DNA from: Anagrus nilaparvatae
Taxonomy: Eukaryota > Arthropoda > Insecta > Hymenoptera > Mymaridae
Direction of reading: 5' to 3'
NCBI GenBank assembly: GCA_022575985.1
Contig: JAKSXM010000137.1
Span: 13,472,001 to 13,536,000 of the forward strand
DNA length: 64,000 bases
Shown here in pieces: positions 36,277-49,665 of this stretch. Within the stretch, counting starts at the first letter, position 1, and the number at the start of each line of letters is the position of its first letter. A program made the position numbers and the translations under genes. Under the pieces are notes generated by a model that was given only the letters and a program-made list of their open reading frames with translations, had not been told where the DNA came from and searched no databases.

Positions 36277-36954
36277 GATACTATTTGATAAAGCCATTTT
36301 TTTCTTAAATATTCAAGGAAAATTTTTTCCAATCAGACTCTTTGGTGCATAAACATCTCTATAATACGTAAAAGACTTTTCATTTTTTTTTTTTATAAAT
36401 ATCAAAATTTTAAAATTGATATTTAATGTTTTTTTATTTATTTTTCAATTACCAATTATAGGTTCAACTTTTATAAAATAATTATTTTTTTTTCAATTGC
36501 TAGTATAATAAATAAATATTATTTATAATAAAAACATTAAAGAATTTATTTTTATTTTACTATCAAAGTAAATATTTATAAAATTTAAACAAAAAATATA
36601 AAAGTCACGTTTTTTTACTCATAATTAACGATTATTATTCGTGCAATCATTAAAATTAAGCCATAAAACGTAGACTTATACACATATCACTTATAAATAT
36701 AAATGATAAATACAAAATAACATTCAATTTATAATAATTTTTAATTTATTTTATGTTTTAAATAATCTTATTGTTATAAAATAATGATCCATTTGCTAAG
36801 TATTTTAAATTCAATAGCTATTTCAGTTGATCGTTTAACTGTATTAAAAAATATTAGTAAACTTTTTATAACGTAAAATGTCATATTATGGAAAATTAAA
36901 AAAAAGCAATTTCTGTAAGAATACAAAAAAAATACTAGCTTGTTAATTAAAGTA

Positions 36955-37140
36955 TCTTATAAACTCAAATAAGTCCCTAAATCCAAATTATTTATAATCG
37001 AAATAGTCCTCAGTCTCTAAATCCAAAGTAATCTAAATCCCTAAACGCAGATTATTCTAATTTTATATTTGACCCCCCCCTCCCTCTATTCTCAGCCCTT
37101 CTGAGGTAACTCTCCATATAAAAATCCTCATGCTAATAGT
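36955..37140. repeat. Same family, short copy
   Basis: AAGTCCCTAAATCCAAATTA units, then CCCCCCCCTCCCTC and CTCATGCTAATAG. Confidence 0.55.
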
Positions 37141-37189
37141 TTATTAGGAATTTTAAATAGAAAGTATATTTTTTTATTTCAAATTCAGA

Positions 37190-37710
37190 TTCTGCAGTAA
37201 ATTTTAGGTCCAGATCATAGAATTAATTCTATGGTCCAGATACGATTTTGGCTAAAAAAAAAGGCTCATTTTTGAGACCCAAAAAAGCTTTTATACGGCT
37301 CTAATTGAAAAAAAAATGTTTTTAGTAGTTAGGTACTACCATTTTGTATGTTTGTTGTAGTGGAAGACTTTTGGTGATTATTTAAGATTTTGGGTCCTAC
37401 ACACTTAGTTTGTTATGTTGAAAGACTGTTAGTAATTATTTTGAGATTTTGGATCCTACAGTTCTATTTTGCATCTACGTTTAGCATTACCCAGAAACAA
37501 CGGCTCCAAAAGAACCATTTAGGTTTGTAGGGCCAAAATCTCAAATAATCAATGTCTTCCATCACAACAAACTTAGAATAAAAATGGTAGTACCTACCAA
37601 AAATAGCTTTTTTTTTTATTGGAGCTTTTAAAAAATCCAATGAGCCCTTTAAGTTCTGTAGGATCCAAAATCGATGGGGCCCTAAGACTAAAATCTAATG
37701 GCCCCCCTCC
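37190..37710. mobile_element. Foldback element, arms about 200 bp
   Basis: TTAGGTACTACCATTTT on the left returns as AAAATGGTAGTACCTACC on the right, as do the AGGCTCATTT and CGATTTTGG blocks. The left arm holds a partial tandem (AGATTTTGGGTCCTACA, AGATTTTGGATCCTACA). Confidence 0.7.
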
Positions 37711-38154
37711 AATCCCTAAAACTTTTATTTTGCATTGTTTTCAAGATATTAAAGTATATCGTTTAATATGACTCATCCTGTAAATAGTTTTTTTACCCTT
37801 CAATTTGCATAAACATAAAAAAGAATTGTGGCTCTGTAACCCCCCCCCCCCCAAGACAATTGCCACCCTAAAAATCTAAGCAAATAACTAAGAAACAGAA
37901 TTAAGTGAAAGATCCGGTTTTTATAGCGGGGCTTAACTCCAGTGGGGCAGGGGGGGGGTCGCGACCTCTAACCCTCTCTAGTCTAGTATAGAATAGGGAG
38001 GTGCAAGTATGGCTTAAACCGTATAACTAATAATACTGTATATTAATTTTTATAATTTGAATCTTTGACTGAAACACACAGAGGAGTGATTGACTAGTGA
38101 GGAAATTGTTTAGGGAAGCAATCGTCTTGACAGGAAACTGTCCGGGGGGCAATT

Positions 38155-38489
38155 GAACTGAGTCGTACACCTATAAAAATACCCCTTTTAGGGGGTAGTT
38201 TTTGCATTTCTTATATAAGTACAGGACCTCAAAATTTGTAATTAGCGACCTAAAAAATCTATATAGGCTATATTTAGAGGCTCTTAGTTTGAATATATAA
38301 AACAAACTCTTTTTTAGAGGTATTTTATGCTAAAATAAGGTTACAATTCTCATAGAAAATCCAATTAATTCCTTAATTTCTCATCAAAAACACCTAAAAA
38401 TTCGTGATCAGTGACTCAACATAACTATAGTTGAATAAATCTGGTGAAGGCCAGTACCTAAACACCTCCTCCTTGTATATTAACTGGAG
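38155..38489. mobile_element. TA-flanked repeat family, right part
   Basis: Right end TATTAACTGGAG-TA is clear and family units precede it; the left end is lost. Confidence 0.55.
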
Positions 38490-41400
38490 TAGAAATCAAC
38501 TAGTTAAAAAAAGAGATTTTTCTGAATATGTATTTTAAACGATTTCAGCATTATTAACATGAAGCTCGTTAGGCCTTTACCTGGGTAAACTGGTTTATAT
38601 TTATATCTTTAACGCGTCATTAAAACTTTTAAAATCGACCAGTTAGAAAATAAGATTTTTCCGAAAATATATTTTTAATAATTTCTGAATTATTAAACTA
38701 CAACACATCAACCCACAAGCTGGGTAAGTTTACGTATATTTAAACTTTAACAGCGCATTAAAATCTTTGAAATCAGCCAGTTAGAAAATGAGATTATTTG
38801 GAAAATAAATTTCTATAGATTTCTTTGTTATTATAAGACGCAGCCCATCAAGTCATTATTAGCTGGGTAAGTTTGTGTATATTAAAGCTTTAACAGGTGA
38901 ATAAAAATTTTATAAAATTGATCAAGTAGGAAAAAAAAATTTTTCTAAAAATTTTATACAGATTTTTTATTTTAATTATCAAAAATTTGGAGGTCCTGTC
39001 TTTCACCCTTAAATTTATCTAACATAAGATACGTAAAATTTTGATTTTTGAATTTTATTTTTGATATTATTAAGAATCAGTTAACAACAGAAAATAAATA
39101 ATAAAATAATGCTGTTCAAGATTAACAATCCTACTTTCATATCTTCTAGAATTTTATATTTACTGACATGGTATTGTTAACTTATGTGGATTTTATATAT
39201 AAATAAGGTTCAAAATTTTACAAAATTCAATTTTTTTTTGTTAACATATTTTATTCATTTGCAAATAATTAGAAAAAAAAATTTTTAATTTTTGGACCCT
39301 ATCAAAAATTGTAAGCTTTGCTCTCCTCTTACACATTGATATTAGACATAAACTTCAAAAATGATGCTTTTTTAAAAATCTAAAAATCAGAAAAAAAAAT
39401 TTCTTTCTAGATAGCTGTGACAGTGAAAAATTGAATTCAATACAAGCAAAAAAAAATGAAATGACACTATTTTACCTATATTTAAGTAAGGGAGACCGTG
39501 CCTAAATATGTAGACACGTTTATATAGTTAAATTTTATTATTGGATAGTAATTCATGGGTAGCCATCTTAGTGATGGGCGTGGTGGGCTTTTCGTTAATG
39601 CCAGGATGAACAAGGGGTGAGTCACCCCCGGTGAAAAATCGTCCTTACATTTGTATTAGTTTACACATATAACTGTACATCTATAAAAACTTATAAGGAA
39701 CAACTGCGTGTACAATAATAAGGGAAAAAAAAAAGAAATATTTCCAAGTTCCTCTTGAGATCTTCTTGAGATATAACATCAGTCTTTACGCACTTGAAAA
39801 AATATAATTTTATGGAAGATAGGTCGCATTCATATAACTTAAAAATACAATAGTCATGCAGTTTAATTTTTTATCAATGATCGATATCCTTTTTTTCTAG
39901 CGTAAAAATTATTCTATTGATGTAAAAACCGTTTATTTATAAATTATGCGCATGTTTTGTTTAAAAACTTTTCTTGGTTACAGTTTTTTTTTATAACGTA
40001 AATTTTTTTTGTTTCTTTGTAAAAATACGTTACTTATTTGCATTATATTACATGAAAATTTAATTTTACATCTTATAGGTTCATTTGAACCAATTTTATA
40101 AATTTTATTTGTACCTATATTATGTACTTTTACATAATTTTTTTGAATTCTCAATTATTTTATACTTACAAAAATCGATAAATTGATTAAAAATTCAAGC
40201 ACGTAAAATTTCAAAATATTAATTTCAAAAGAATTTAAGATACTTATTTGATTAAAGTTTCATTTAAAATATATAAGAAAATAGGGTCAATAAAAAATAA
40301 ATTAATATTTCATTTAATTAAATTATTTAGAAAAAAATGATAAAATCATAATAATAAAGACATAAAAATTAGTCAGAACAACAAAATTTATTACTTTACG
40401 TACAGACAATAAAAAAGGAAAAAAAGTTCCATGGATCAATAAAATTTTAGTTTATATTACAACCTTGAAGTTTTTTTTGAATGTATGTGAATGATAGATA
40501 AAAATAGTACGTGTAATAAATAAGAGGGCCAGTAGTATTATATATTTTTATGATAAATATTTAGGGGTGTCGAGAGAAAATGTGGGTGGAAAAATAGGGT
40601 TATATTATACGCACGTGTATTTCATTCTGTAGATACAAACTGTTATGTTACTTGAAAGAAATTTTACGTAGGGGAAAAAGAAAATTCGGAGTTTTGGGTT
40701 TTGAGAATCAAATATTTTAACTTTTTAAGGGGTAGGTTAAATTCAAGATAAAGAATTAAGAATTATCATGTTTTTTATTACTCTGACTTTCATTATATTT
40801 TTTATTGATTTTTTCCCATAAAATTTAATTTTAATCAGTTTTTTTAGATGCGTAGATTATTTTCATATTTCATTGATTTTTCTTTCTAGGTTTTATCCAC
40901 GCACGTTATTTCTACCCTCTAGTTTTACGCCTACAATGTGTTGGAAAAAATATTGTGAACGTATAGAATTTTTATTTGGTAAAAATCAAATGATTCAATA
41001 ATTAAAAAGAAATTAATTTTAAAAAAAAATCTAGGGAATTCAGGCACTTATTCAGCAATTTTTTCGGGAAAGGGGCCAAAAATTTGGGGGGGGGGGGTGA
41101 GCTTAATAATAATAAATTAATAAATTAAAAGGGTCATTATAGGAATCTTCTTAAAGTTATTGAAAATTTATTACAATAAATTAAAATTGCCTCAACAGTT
41201 TTATAGGAAAACTCAAAATTTTTGAGGATTCTGGAAATAATTTGTAAAAGAAATTTTAGATATATTTATGACAAATACTTTTTGAAAATTGTGAATTCAG
41301 TTTTATTGTCGTTTTGTCTTTTTTTTTTTTTTAAATTTCTAACAAACAGAAATAATAGATTTATATAAAATAATGAGTGCATTTAATAACAAGAGCACAA

Positions 41401-43790
41401 AGATTTGAATTTACTAATATGACTAAAGTTCTTTGCCCATGGTGCTAATGATATTTTTGTCGGCCCAGGCGTACAACCATTAGTGCTGGAAATTCCGTAT
41501 CCAGTTTTATCCCAGGGCGGGCGAAAATTAAAATTATGCCAAATTTTTTTGAAATATTTTACCGTTCTTTTGTTTTAAAGCTTTAAAATACTTTTTTGTA
41601 CGAAAAAATTTGGTTTTAAAACAGTTTTAAAACATAATCTTCGAGAGTTATCTGAAAAATTTTTTGATTTCATTTTAAACTATAATTAACTTTGAATGCC
41701 TTATTTCAAGTTTAATATTTTTCGTTGTAAAAGCCATAAAAAACTTTAATTTTTTTTTACTCGCCTGAAAAAATTCAGACTTGCATGGTAAATCAAATTC
41801 TTATGGTTTATCAGTAATTGCACTATCAAGTAAACATTTTTATAATTGTAACGACTAACTTATACCCAAAATAAAAAATGAAAATTTTATCCGCAAAAGT
41901 AAAAGCATGTCTTGAGGAATATTGAAAAAATAATTATACTATGATAATCATTAAAAATATTTGCACATTATAAAAAAAGGGGTTCTGGAGCAGAAAAGAC
42001 CTTAAAATTAGATTTTTTGATTTTTAACCAAATTTATTGATTCAATTTAAAAAAAAAAAAGAGTCGCATGAGACTCATTTTTTTAAAATTAAAAATCAAT
42101 AAATTCTATTAAAAATAAAAAAAACTGATTTAAGGATGTTTTTGGTTGCAAAGCCCGTTATTAATAAAATTTATGCTAAAAAATTTTGGACTAATTTACC
42201 AAAAAGTATAGAAAAAAATTTTTTAAATTTTACTGCCAAAAATGAATTTTAGCGTATTATTAAGCAATTTTATTGAATTTCTTATATTCTGCGTAAAAAT
42301 GTCGGATGCAACTATAAAATATATTTACATATGTTCATAAAACGTATATACAGCGTATTAAATTCATTTGCCCCCCACTACTATTTTTATTCGTTGCATC
42401 CTAAAGGGTATAATATAAGATACCGTGCAAAAAATTATCCTATTAAATTACTCCGTACAAGAATTCATAAATAAATTTAGTAAAATAAAATTAAATAAAA
42501 TTTTTCTTTAATTATTTATAACCCTTTAATTAATAAAATGCAATTAATGCATTTAATATATAAAATTTTTGATTCGAAAATAAAGAAGACGATGCGCAAA
42601 CTCAACATTTAAATGTTGGAGAAGAGGGGACAAATAAAATGCACGAGGGGAAATTTTCATTGCATTAAAAAAGTAATGTACTTATTACAATATAGGGAGA
42701 ATCACTTTTTTAACATAAATCAACCAATAAGAATTTAAAGATGCATTTTGTATATGAAATTATGCGAAATATTTAATAGACGTAAATTTGCGAAATTATG
42801 CATTTGAAAATTTTTTTTTCAAATTAATAAATTGAAAATTTTATGACTATTTTTTGAATTAAAAAAATAGATATTTAAATTTTCTGAAAAAATCCGGAAG
42901 AATGAATAATTTCAAAAACAAATCAATTTTTCTATATTTTAAGAAAATTTTGATTAAAAATTATTCTCAAAAAATTGATTAAAATACAAAGTAAACATAA
43001 ATTTTTTTAATAATCCTTTCGCATAACTTACTATAGGTAAATATGCAAAAAAATCTTATTAATATAATTTATCTTCAATATTCGCATATTATACTCTCGG
43101 TTGACCGCCATTTTTACGCACATTGTATTAATTTTCTGTTGCAATTATGGATAAAAATATTTTTTATTCATTAAATTTTTACGTTGCTTCAATTTTAATT
43201 TAATTAATAAATAAAATTTTATTTCTTTGACAATAATATTACGATTTCTGCCCAATTGATTCGGAATTAAAATATTTTGCCAATGGTATTAACAATTAAT
43301 TATTAGAATAAAATATTTTTACGGTGTGCGTCAATAATAAATTAAAACAGCTTCTATATAATTGCAGTTTTGTATTATATCTGACTTCTGGAAATTGAAT
43401 AAAAAATACTGATTTACAAAATTAATAGCAAATTTTTAACTGAGGAATAGTAAAATTTGAAGCTGAAGTTCCTTAAAAAATGGCAAAATATTTAGAAAAA
43501 TTGTGGAAAAAAGTGAAATATGACGCCCGAGAGTCAAAAATTTAGATATCAGATCCGGAAAATCAAGTAGTAATAAATTTTCAAAAACTATAATTAATAC
43601 TAAACTGCACTGAGAAAACAACCCTCTTGCCTCAAAAGGATAATAATGTTAAAAACGGACCCAAGAGTATTTAATTTCTGTTTGTCGCAAAAGCAAATGG
43701 GTCTCAGCCGCATGAAGATTTCTCCAGAGAGAATCCTCGGTCTGTATGTCTTTCCTCTGAAGAAAGGAAATTGAGAGAGAATTAGTGCCT
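38490..43790. other. No gene seen; long AT-rich spacer
   Basis: Three degenerate blocks of about 120 bp recur at 38580-38890 (shared CATCAA..C.TTA..AGCTGGGTAAGTTT). A 10-G tract lies at about 41088. No splice-bounded or long open frame. Confidence 0.55.
41436..41530. repeat. Dispersed repeat with GCCCATGGTGCT, copy 2
   Basis: Diverged partner of 14075-14190. Confidence 0.55.
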
Positions 43791-43899
43791 TGTGCAATTG
43801 CACATTTTTGCACTTATCAGAACATGTAGACAATACGGTTTTTAGCCAAGCCATACTGCCTACATGCTCTGATAAGTTCAAAAATATGCAATTAGGTAC
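43791..43899. repeat. Hairpin, arms about 47 bp
   Basis: GCACTTATCAGAACATGTAG and AGGCAGTATGG-like bases are mirrored around a short loop. Overlapping open frames on both strands (43600-43999) come from this symmetry and are not taken as genes. Confidence 0.7.
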
Positions 43900-44266
43900 A
43901 TTATTTCGATTGCTCTATTTATATAGTCTACAAATATCACTTCTCTTGCGAGAAAAATCTTATTATTTAATTATTTTTTTCGTACTTTTATTGGTTTAAA
44001 TTAAAAATATATATGTACCACTATCAGTTTTAATTTACCGGAATTGCAAGGAAATGACTTTTCCTTTCGGAAAATCTAATTATCTTTAACGAAAAAATTT
44101 GCTACAAAAGGATCCTTCTTCTCAGCATTCAAGTAATTCCAAAACTAAAACTATCCTTTTAATCAAAACTAGAACTCCGATAAAAACTTAGGTAAAATAA
44201 AAAAAAAATATTTAGTGTTTTTTTATAAATTTTATTCTTTTAAGTTTTGTCAATTAATTTATCAGA

Positions 44267-45469
44267 TATAACGAGGATTTTTAATTAAATAAATAATTTT
44301 GATAATATACATACATATATATTTATTAATATATTTATTCTTTAAGAGCGCCTTTTAATATATATATGTATGTATAATTATTTAGTAGTAGTAATGATAA
44401 TAAAATAGGGGGAAATTACCTCTGTTATTCGGCTAGCTCGGCATAAGAAACGATCTCACTCGGCAAGTGGGGGAGTTCTAAGAAATAGGTATTTATGTGG
44501 GGAAATATTATTATATGTGAACATGCACTTACACTAAAATGAATTGAACACTTATTTAATTATCATGAAATATTTAATTGAACTTATTTATATTTTATTT
44601 ATAATTTTTTATTGCCTCATGGGCTTTAAAACTAAATATGAAATATAATTATTATATTAAATCATTAAATCGTTAGACAATAAACCCGCGTGGCTTTACA
44701 TGAAATATTCGCGATCCGCGCGCAATCACACATACACACACTTTACGATACCGCGCTGATGTTATATCTGCTGCTGGATTCGTCTACTTGTGGATGATGT
44801 CTTCGTTGCGTCTGCCCAGATGCTGATTTATTATGTAGGCTTGTCGATGCTGGTGCAGGATTAAATCGTCTGCTGCCGGCTATCTCACTTCACACGATCG
44901 AGTTTTTATTTTATATTTTAAATAAAATCGCTACGCGATTTAATGGCGACCGTAGTCGGCTAATTTAATTTAAGTTATAAATTCATATAAATTAGGGTTT
45001 CACTATTAACAATAATTACACTTTATGAAATTATTTAATTAATGTAAAGATGGCTCCAAGGCAATACGCGTATCTTTACCAGTATTTCTTTGGCACTTGG
45101 AGGTGCGAAACCGTGAACTGCTCTATGGACATCACGCGTGACTTCGCGATCCAGAGCTGAAACCGGAATGCTCGTTTTGCAAAGGAAACGGCATGGTCTT
45201 CTATTACAGCGCCGTGCGGCTGATACTATAAATCATTATCAGTCGATATGAAAACCTATAACTTTTATTGATCGGTGCTGCTTTTTATTGATCTTCTATT
45301 AGAATATTATTGAACTATAAATAATATATTTGCATTTTGATTGTTGCTAGGCGGAAATCTTCTGTATTTGAGACTTGAGGCGCGCGAATATGTGTGTATG
45401 TATGTTCGCAAATATTAAATAATTTAATATTTAATATTTGCTTGTAACGGGCAAAAATGCCTCGTTACA
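44267..45469 (-). repeat. 3' LTR of the retrotransposon (intact, 1203 bp)
   Basis: Uninterrupted copy. It begins TATAACGAGG on the plus strand and ends CCTCGTTACA, so its ends are short inverted repeats, with one mismatch at the plus-strand start. Confidence 0.92.
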
Positions 45470-45540
45470 ATAGCTCCCCGCTTAGAGTGGACTTTGCGGA
45501 GCGAAGTCCTTCCACTTCTAAGGAGCTAAATATGTAATAA
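45470..45540 (-). other. Polypurine tract beside the 3' LTR
   Basis: On the minus strand the last interior bases read TCTAAGCGGGGAGCTAT directly before TGTAACGAGG, the expected place for second-strand priming. Confidence 0.6.
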
Positions 45541-46039
45541 ATCATTCTTGCACAAATACGGTACATTGATCCTACCCGATCATTCCTAAGCCCTACTCTA
45601 AATATATTTACAATTTATTTACAATTTTTATTATGACTAGAATTTTTAAAGAAATGCAAAATAAAATCAAAATAAAATATTTTATCATGCAAAAATCATT
45701 TATACTTACTTCTGGCTTAAAAAAAATATGATAAAGATCAATGATAAATAAAATTAAAAATATATGAATTAATGAGTAAAAAAAAAAAAAAAATCAATAT
45801 TCGCGTTTCTCAATTTCCTGTTACCAACAATAATCATTTACTTTCTGTGACTCTAAAACTGCTCCAATTAATTTCCAAATTTTATTTTATGAATAAGGAA
45901 GGTAGGAGTTAAGGATTAGGTCTAGGTTGACTTTAACCTACATGAAAGTAAATAAATAAAAAAAAATGAATATACGAATTATTGATAATAAAAATAAGGT
46001 AAAAATTAATATTAATTTAATAATCTTTTATCATCAAAC

Positions 46040-46240
46040 CTTTTGGGCGAGAAAAAGAACATTAGATATATACATACATCTAGCCTTTTGGGCGAGAAAA
46101 GAAATTTGTGATTCTATCTACGATCCTTTTGGGCGAGAGAATTCATTTAATATCTTTATCTAACCTTTTGGACTATAAACTGTGTTTAATAATTTAACTT
46201 ATATAAAAATAATTAATAATTGAGCCTTTTTGGCGATTAA
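46040..46240. repeat. Tandem repeat with CCTTTTGGGCGAGA core, about 5 copies
   Basis: The core CCTTTTGGGCGAGAAAA recurs every 40-55 bases, the last two copies decayed (CCTTTTGGACT, CCTTTTTGGCGA). It lies between the ORF and the 3' LTR of the retrotransposon, that is in its 3' untranslated part. Confidence 0.75.
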
Positions 46241-46311
46241 ACTAAATTTGATTGATTAAAAAAAATGAAATAAGGGGTTATTTTCTTAAAAAGAAAGATA
46301 ATCGCGTTTTA

Positions 46312-46455
46312 TTTTAGACGACTAGGGTCGGCTAGACCACCGTACCTCCAGAAAGAAGTTCCTTCTTAAAGGTTTCACTTGTTGGACGACTGAGTGTCGG
46401 GTAACCCACCTGGCCTCCAGAAAAAAAGTCCATCTTGAAGTTGTCATCTAAGTAA
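46312..46455. repeat. Two copies of a roughly 72-bp tandem unit
   Basis: Units share GACGACT..GTCG..TA..CCACC and CCTCCAGAAA..AAGT. They lie just downstream (minus strand) of the retrotransposon ORF. Confidence 0.6.
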
Positions 46456-46492
46456 CGCCATCTCCTCTTCGAAAGGAAAAAAAAATTGAGTG

Positions 46493-48088
46493 CTAAGTAA
46501 AAATAATGTTAAGCCAGGCAATTCGCGGTTCGGTTTGCCTGGGTTGCAATTTTAAAACCGGATTTGATTGTCCTAAGTAAAAATGATTAAAAAGGGTGGC
46601 TTTAATCCGATAACATGTCGAACTAGCTTTAAGGGCTATCCGACGATTTTGCGCTAATAATTTTGAGACGGCTTTGGATGGCTGCTCTTGCTGCGTGAAA
46701 TCAGAGGGCTGTTGCCTCTGCTGCTGCTGATCCAACCTATCGTAAGCTATATGATTAACCTTTGCGGAGGTTTTTCTTCTGTTGTGGTCACAGTTAATTT
46801 TTCTATTTCTTCTTTTCCTTTGTAACCACTTTATAGTAGTATGCGTACCTGGTTTGCATGCATTAATTTGAAAACGAGTACTTGCAAAATTTTTGTAAGG
46901 ATTTTCATCCTTTCGGCGAACAAAACTTACAGAATATTTATATCGCTTTTTCCAAAAGCCTATATAATGCAAATGAAAAATTTTTCTACTTATGGCAAAA
47001 TTAAATTTTCTTGCAATTTCGCGGCTTTCAGGCTGTTTAAAAAAAGTAAAACGATTAATTTTCTTATAATTTTTTAATACAGAAAAATATTTCTTCAATA
47101 ACTTGTTGTTAGTATTAAAGCTAATTAAATTTCTATTTTTATAAAAAATTTTTAAGCTAAAAATATTTTTATGATTGCCGAAAATTCCAAAAAATTTATT
47201 TTTACCAAATATTAGCTTTTTAAATGTTAAAAGTTTGATTTTGAGCTTTTGGCTGAAATTAATCTTTGATGATACTAATTTTTTTGTTAACTTCCCTGAT
47301 TTCTTGTTGGCTTGACTAATTTCCGAATCTTCCAGCATTGGTTGCATGCTTTTAGATATAGATGGATTTAAAGTCATCCTTGTCAGGCTTGAACTTTCAA
47401 GTTTTTCAAAAATTTCATATTGTTGCACAGGATCGAAACTTTCATTTTCTTGGCTATTTTCTATCCTTATGACCTTTAAATTGGCTTGCATCGCGCTTCC
47501 ACTACTATTTGACAACCCATGGTAACTAATGTCCGAATTTAGCCGCGTTCTGCTAATATTATTTTGTGAACAAGCGACCTCTGGTATCGGCTCATGTATA
47601 CTCTGTGGATTAGTCGCGTAAAGGTGAGCACTTGCAAAACTGTTTTTAAAAGGTGCAACAATTTTTCCTAATTCTTGGCTTAGAAAATTATTAGTAAAAT
47701 ATTTAAAGTATTGATTTTTTGCTAATTTCTCAAAAAGAGTTGCATTTTCTATTGTCGTTCTTACATAGTTTTCTTTATTCAAGTTAAATTCAATAATGTT
47801 TGGTGGCCAAATGGGTGACTGGTCCCATGGTCTTCTATCCCGTAGGTCGCACCACTCGTAAGGTGCACACGGATCCTTCAACAGCATTAAATACCTAAAA
47901 AGTCTGTCTTGGACTACTTCAGGTATCCCATCAGAAGCTAAAGCTAACTCATCCATTTTTTGACAAAACGTAATGAACTGCATATTCTTAATGGTATGCC
48001 TCAGCTCCTGTACTTCCTTACGGTTCTCATAAGCCAACCTATTGTCGGACTGATGAGTCATAATTAAATAAATTTCTTGCGAATCCAT
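46493..48088 (-). CDS. 531-codon ORF of the LTR element (gag-like position, function unknown)
   Basis: This is the only long ORF in the element and sits where gag is expected, after a roughly 1.6-kb leader from the primer binding site. The first ATG gives MDSQEIYLIMTHQSD; the second Met at residue 10 could also serve. Residues 1-130 are acidic to neutral with conserved-looking aromatic positions (PYEWCDLRDRRPWDQSP). Residues about 270-440 are very rich in Lys and Arg, then comes a Gln tract (RLDQQQQRQQPSD). No CCHC zinc knuckle, aspartic protease or reverse transcriptase motif is visible. A basic nucleic-acid-binding Gag without a knuckle is the likeliest reading, but I do not recognise the family. 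On the plus strand the region shows only short open frames. Confidence 0.7.
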   Translation of the reverse strand: MDSQEIYLIMTHQSDNRLAYENRKEVQELRHTIKNMQFITFCQKMDELALASDGIPEVVQDRLFRYLMLLKDPCAPYEWCDLRDRRPWDQSPIWPPNIIEFNLNKENYVRTTIENATLFEKLAKNQYFKYFTNNFLSQELGKIVAPFKNSFASAHLYATNPQSIHEPIPEVACSQNNISRTRLNSDISYHGLSNSSGSAMQANLKVIRIENSQENESFDPVQQYEIFEKLESSSLTRMTLNPSISKSMQPMLEDSEISQANKKSGKLTKKLVSSKINFSQKLKIKLLTFKKLIFGKNKFFGIFGNHKNIFSLKIFYKNRNLISFNTNNKLLKKYFSVLKNYKKINRFTFFKQPESREIARKFNFAISRKIFHLHYIGFWKKRYKYSVSFVRRKDENPYKNFASTRFQINACKPGTHTTIKWLQRKRRNRKINCDHNRRKTSAKVNHIAYDRLDQQQQRQQPSDFTQQEQPSKAVSKLLAQNRRIALKASSTCYRIKATLFNHFYLGQSNPVLKLQPRQTEPRIAWLNIIFT

Positions 48089-49217
48089 ATTTTAAATTTT
48101 ATAAAAATTAAATTTTGTTATAATTTTTATCGCTTAGCTTTAGCTCAAGCGCTCACCCCTCCCTTAAAAAAAAGTAGGTAGTTAAAAAAAATCTAGAAAT
48201 ATTTCGCAGTATACATGAAATTTTAATTTTAATTTCCTAGTAAAAACGCGAAAAGTTTTCCCAGTGTATATTAAAAAATGCGATATTTTTAATAATTAAT
48301 TGTTCCTATTTTTCTTAAATTTTGCCGCAAAGTTTTTGGAGTCAAACTTTAAGGCTATTTTTGGCTGGGGGAGAAATTTTTATGAGGATAAGAGGAAATT
48401 ATGTATAGTGAAATTTTTGGAAATTAATTTTATAATTGTAATATAATTATAAATATTAATATATTTTATATTATTCAATTTTTAAAAATATACTATACCG
48501 TAAATAAATATTGCTAAAAACTGGCATTTGAGAATATAATTTGTTACTTCAATTTAATATGTCAATAAAGCCTATAATTTATAATTAAAGATCTTTATTA
48601 TATTTTTTTTTTTATTAGAAGTACTATTTTTAATTTAATTTTAGTAAAAATGTTCTACTCCTTTAAATAATAAAAAAAAATAATACTACTCATTTTAAAA
48701 TATTTTACCTTTCTTTAAAAATTTACTACAAAGAAAAATAATTTATTAATGAATTTTTATTTTAATTCTTGGTATTATTATTTTAAAAAAAATTAAGTTC
48801 TTAGAAAAAATGTTATTATAATATGTATTTGTTTATCATAATATACTATGTACTATAATATTCTCGCATACGGCACACTTCATTCATACTCGTTATACGG
48901 TGAAAAGTTGCTTTTTTATACTTATTTATTGACATTAATTTGAGCCTCAGAATTTATTATTTTTTTTTTTAAACTAGGCTGCTTACAAATTTATATATTT
49001 ATTTTCTTTATTTAATATTTTTGTGCTATGTTCACGTAAATTTTTTTTTTATTAATTTGGGTCTGGGTGTCGTAATTAAAAAGGGAATTTTTGAATTTGT
49101 TTAATAATTTTTTTATTTTATCCAAAAATCAAATTTTAAAATGTTGTGGAATGTTCCATATATATATATATTACAATATATAAATGTATACAATTAAATT
49201 TACTCTTTGTAGCATCC

Positions 49218-49312
49218 TCAAAATCTATAAATACTCCGTATCCACAAAATTTATAAATACTCCGTATCCAAAAAATTTATAAATACTCCGTATCCACAAA
49301 ATTTATAAATAC
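49218..49312. repeat. 25-bp tandem repeat, four copies
   Basis: Unit AAATTTATAAATACTCCGTA plus TCCAC, in the leader of the LTR element. Copies differ at single bases only. Confidence 0.85.
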
Positions 49313-49665
49313 AATATTACCTGCGCGCGTGCACGTTTATTGCATAAGAAATATCTCTTAAATATTTTTTTTGTATATCTTCCGAAAGAAAAAAAAATTC
49401 AATTTTGTTTATTAATAATAATAATATTTTAATTTATTAATTAATTATTATTTTTAATTAATAGTTAGTTATTATTTATTTGAGTTTAACTTAAAAAATT
49501 TTGCAAATAATCTTATGCTGAAATATTGCGCGTGCGCTGGCAAAAATGAGGGAACGCAAAAAGAAGCGCCACTTATAACTTTTATAAAAATGGCGGTTTT
49601 ATATCGCGCAGATTATTATTTATGAAATTAATTTTTTTATATTTAATTATGTATTTCTGAGCCCA

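Noticed and set aside
43436..43999. Overlapping 60-93 codon frames on both strands
   Set aside because: They arise from the hairpin at 43791-43899 and have no exon borders or protein-like pattern.
46841..47077. 78-codon plus-strand frame inside the retrotransposon ORF
   Set aside because: Shadow of the minus-strand coding frame.
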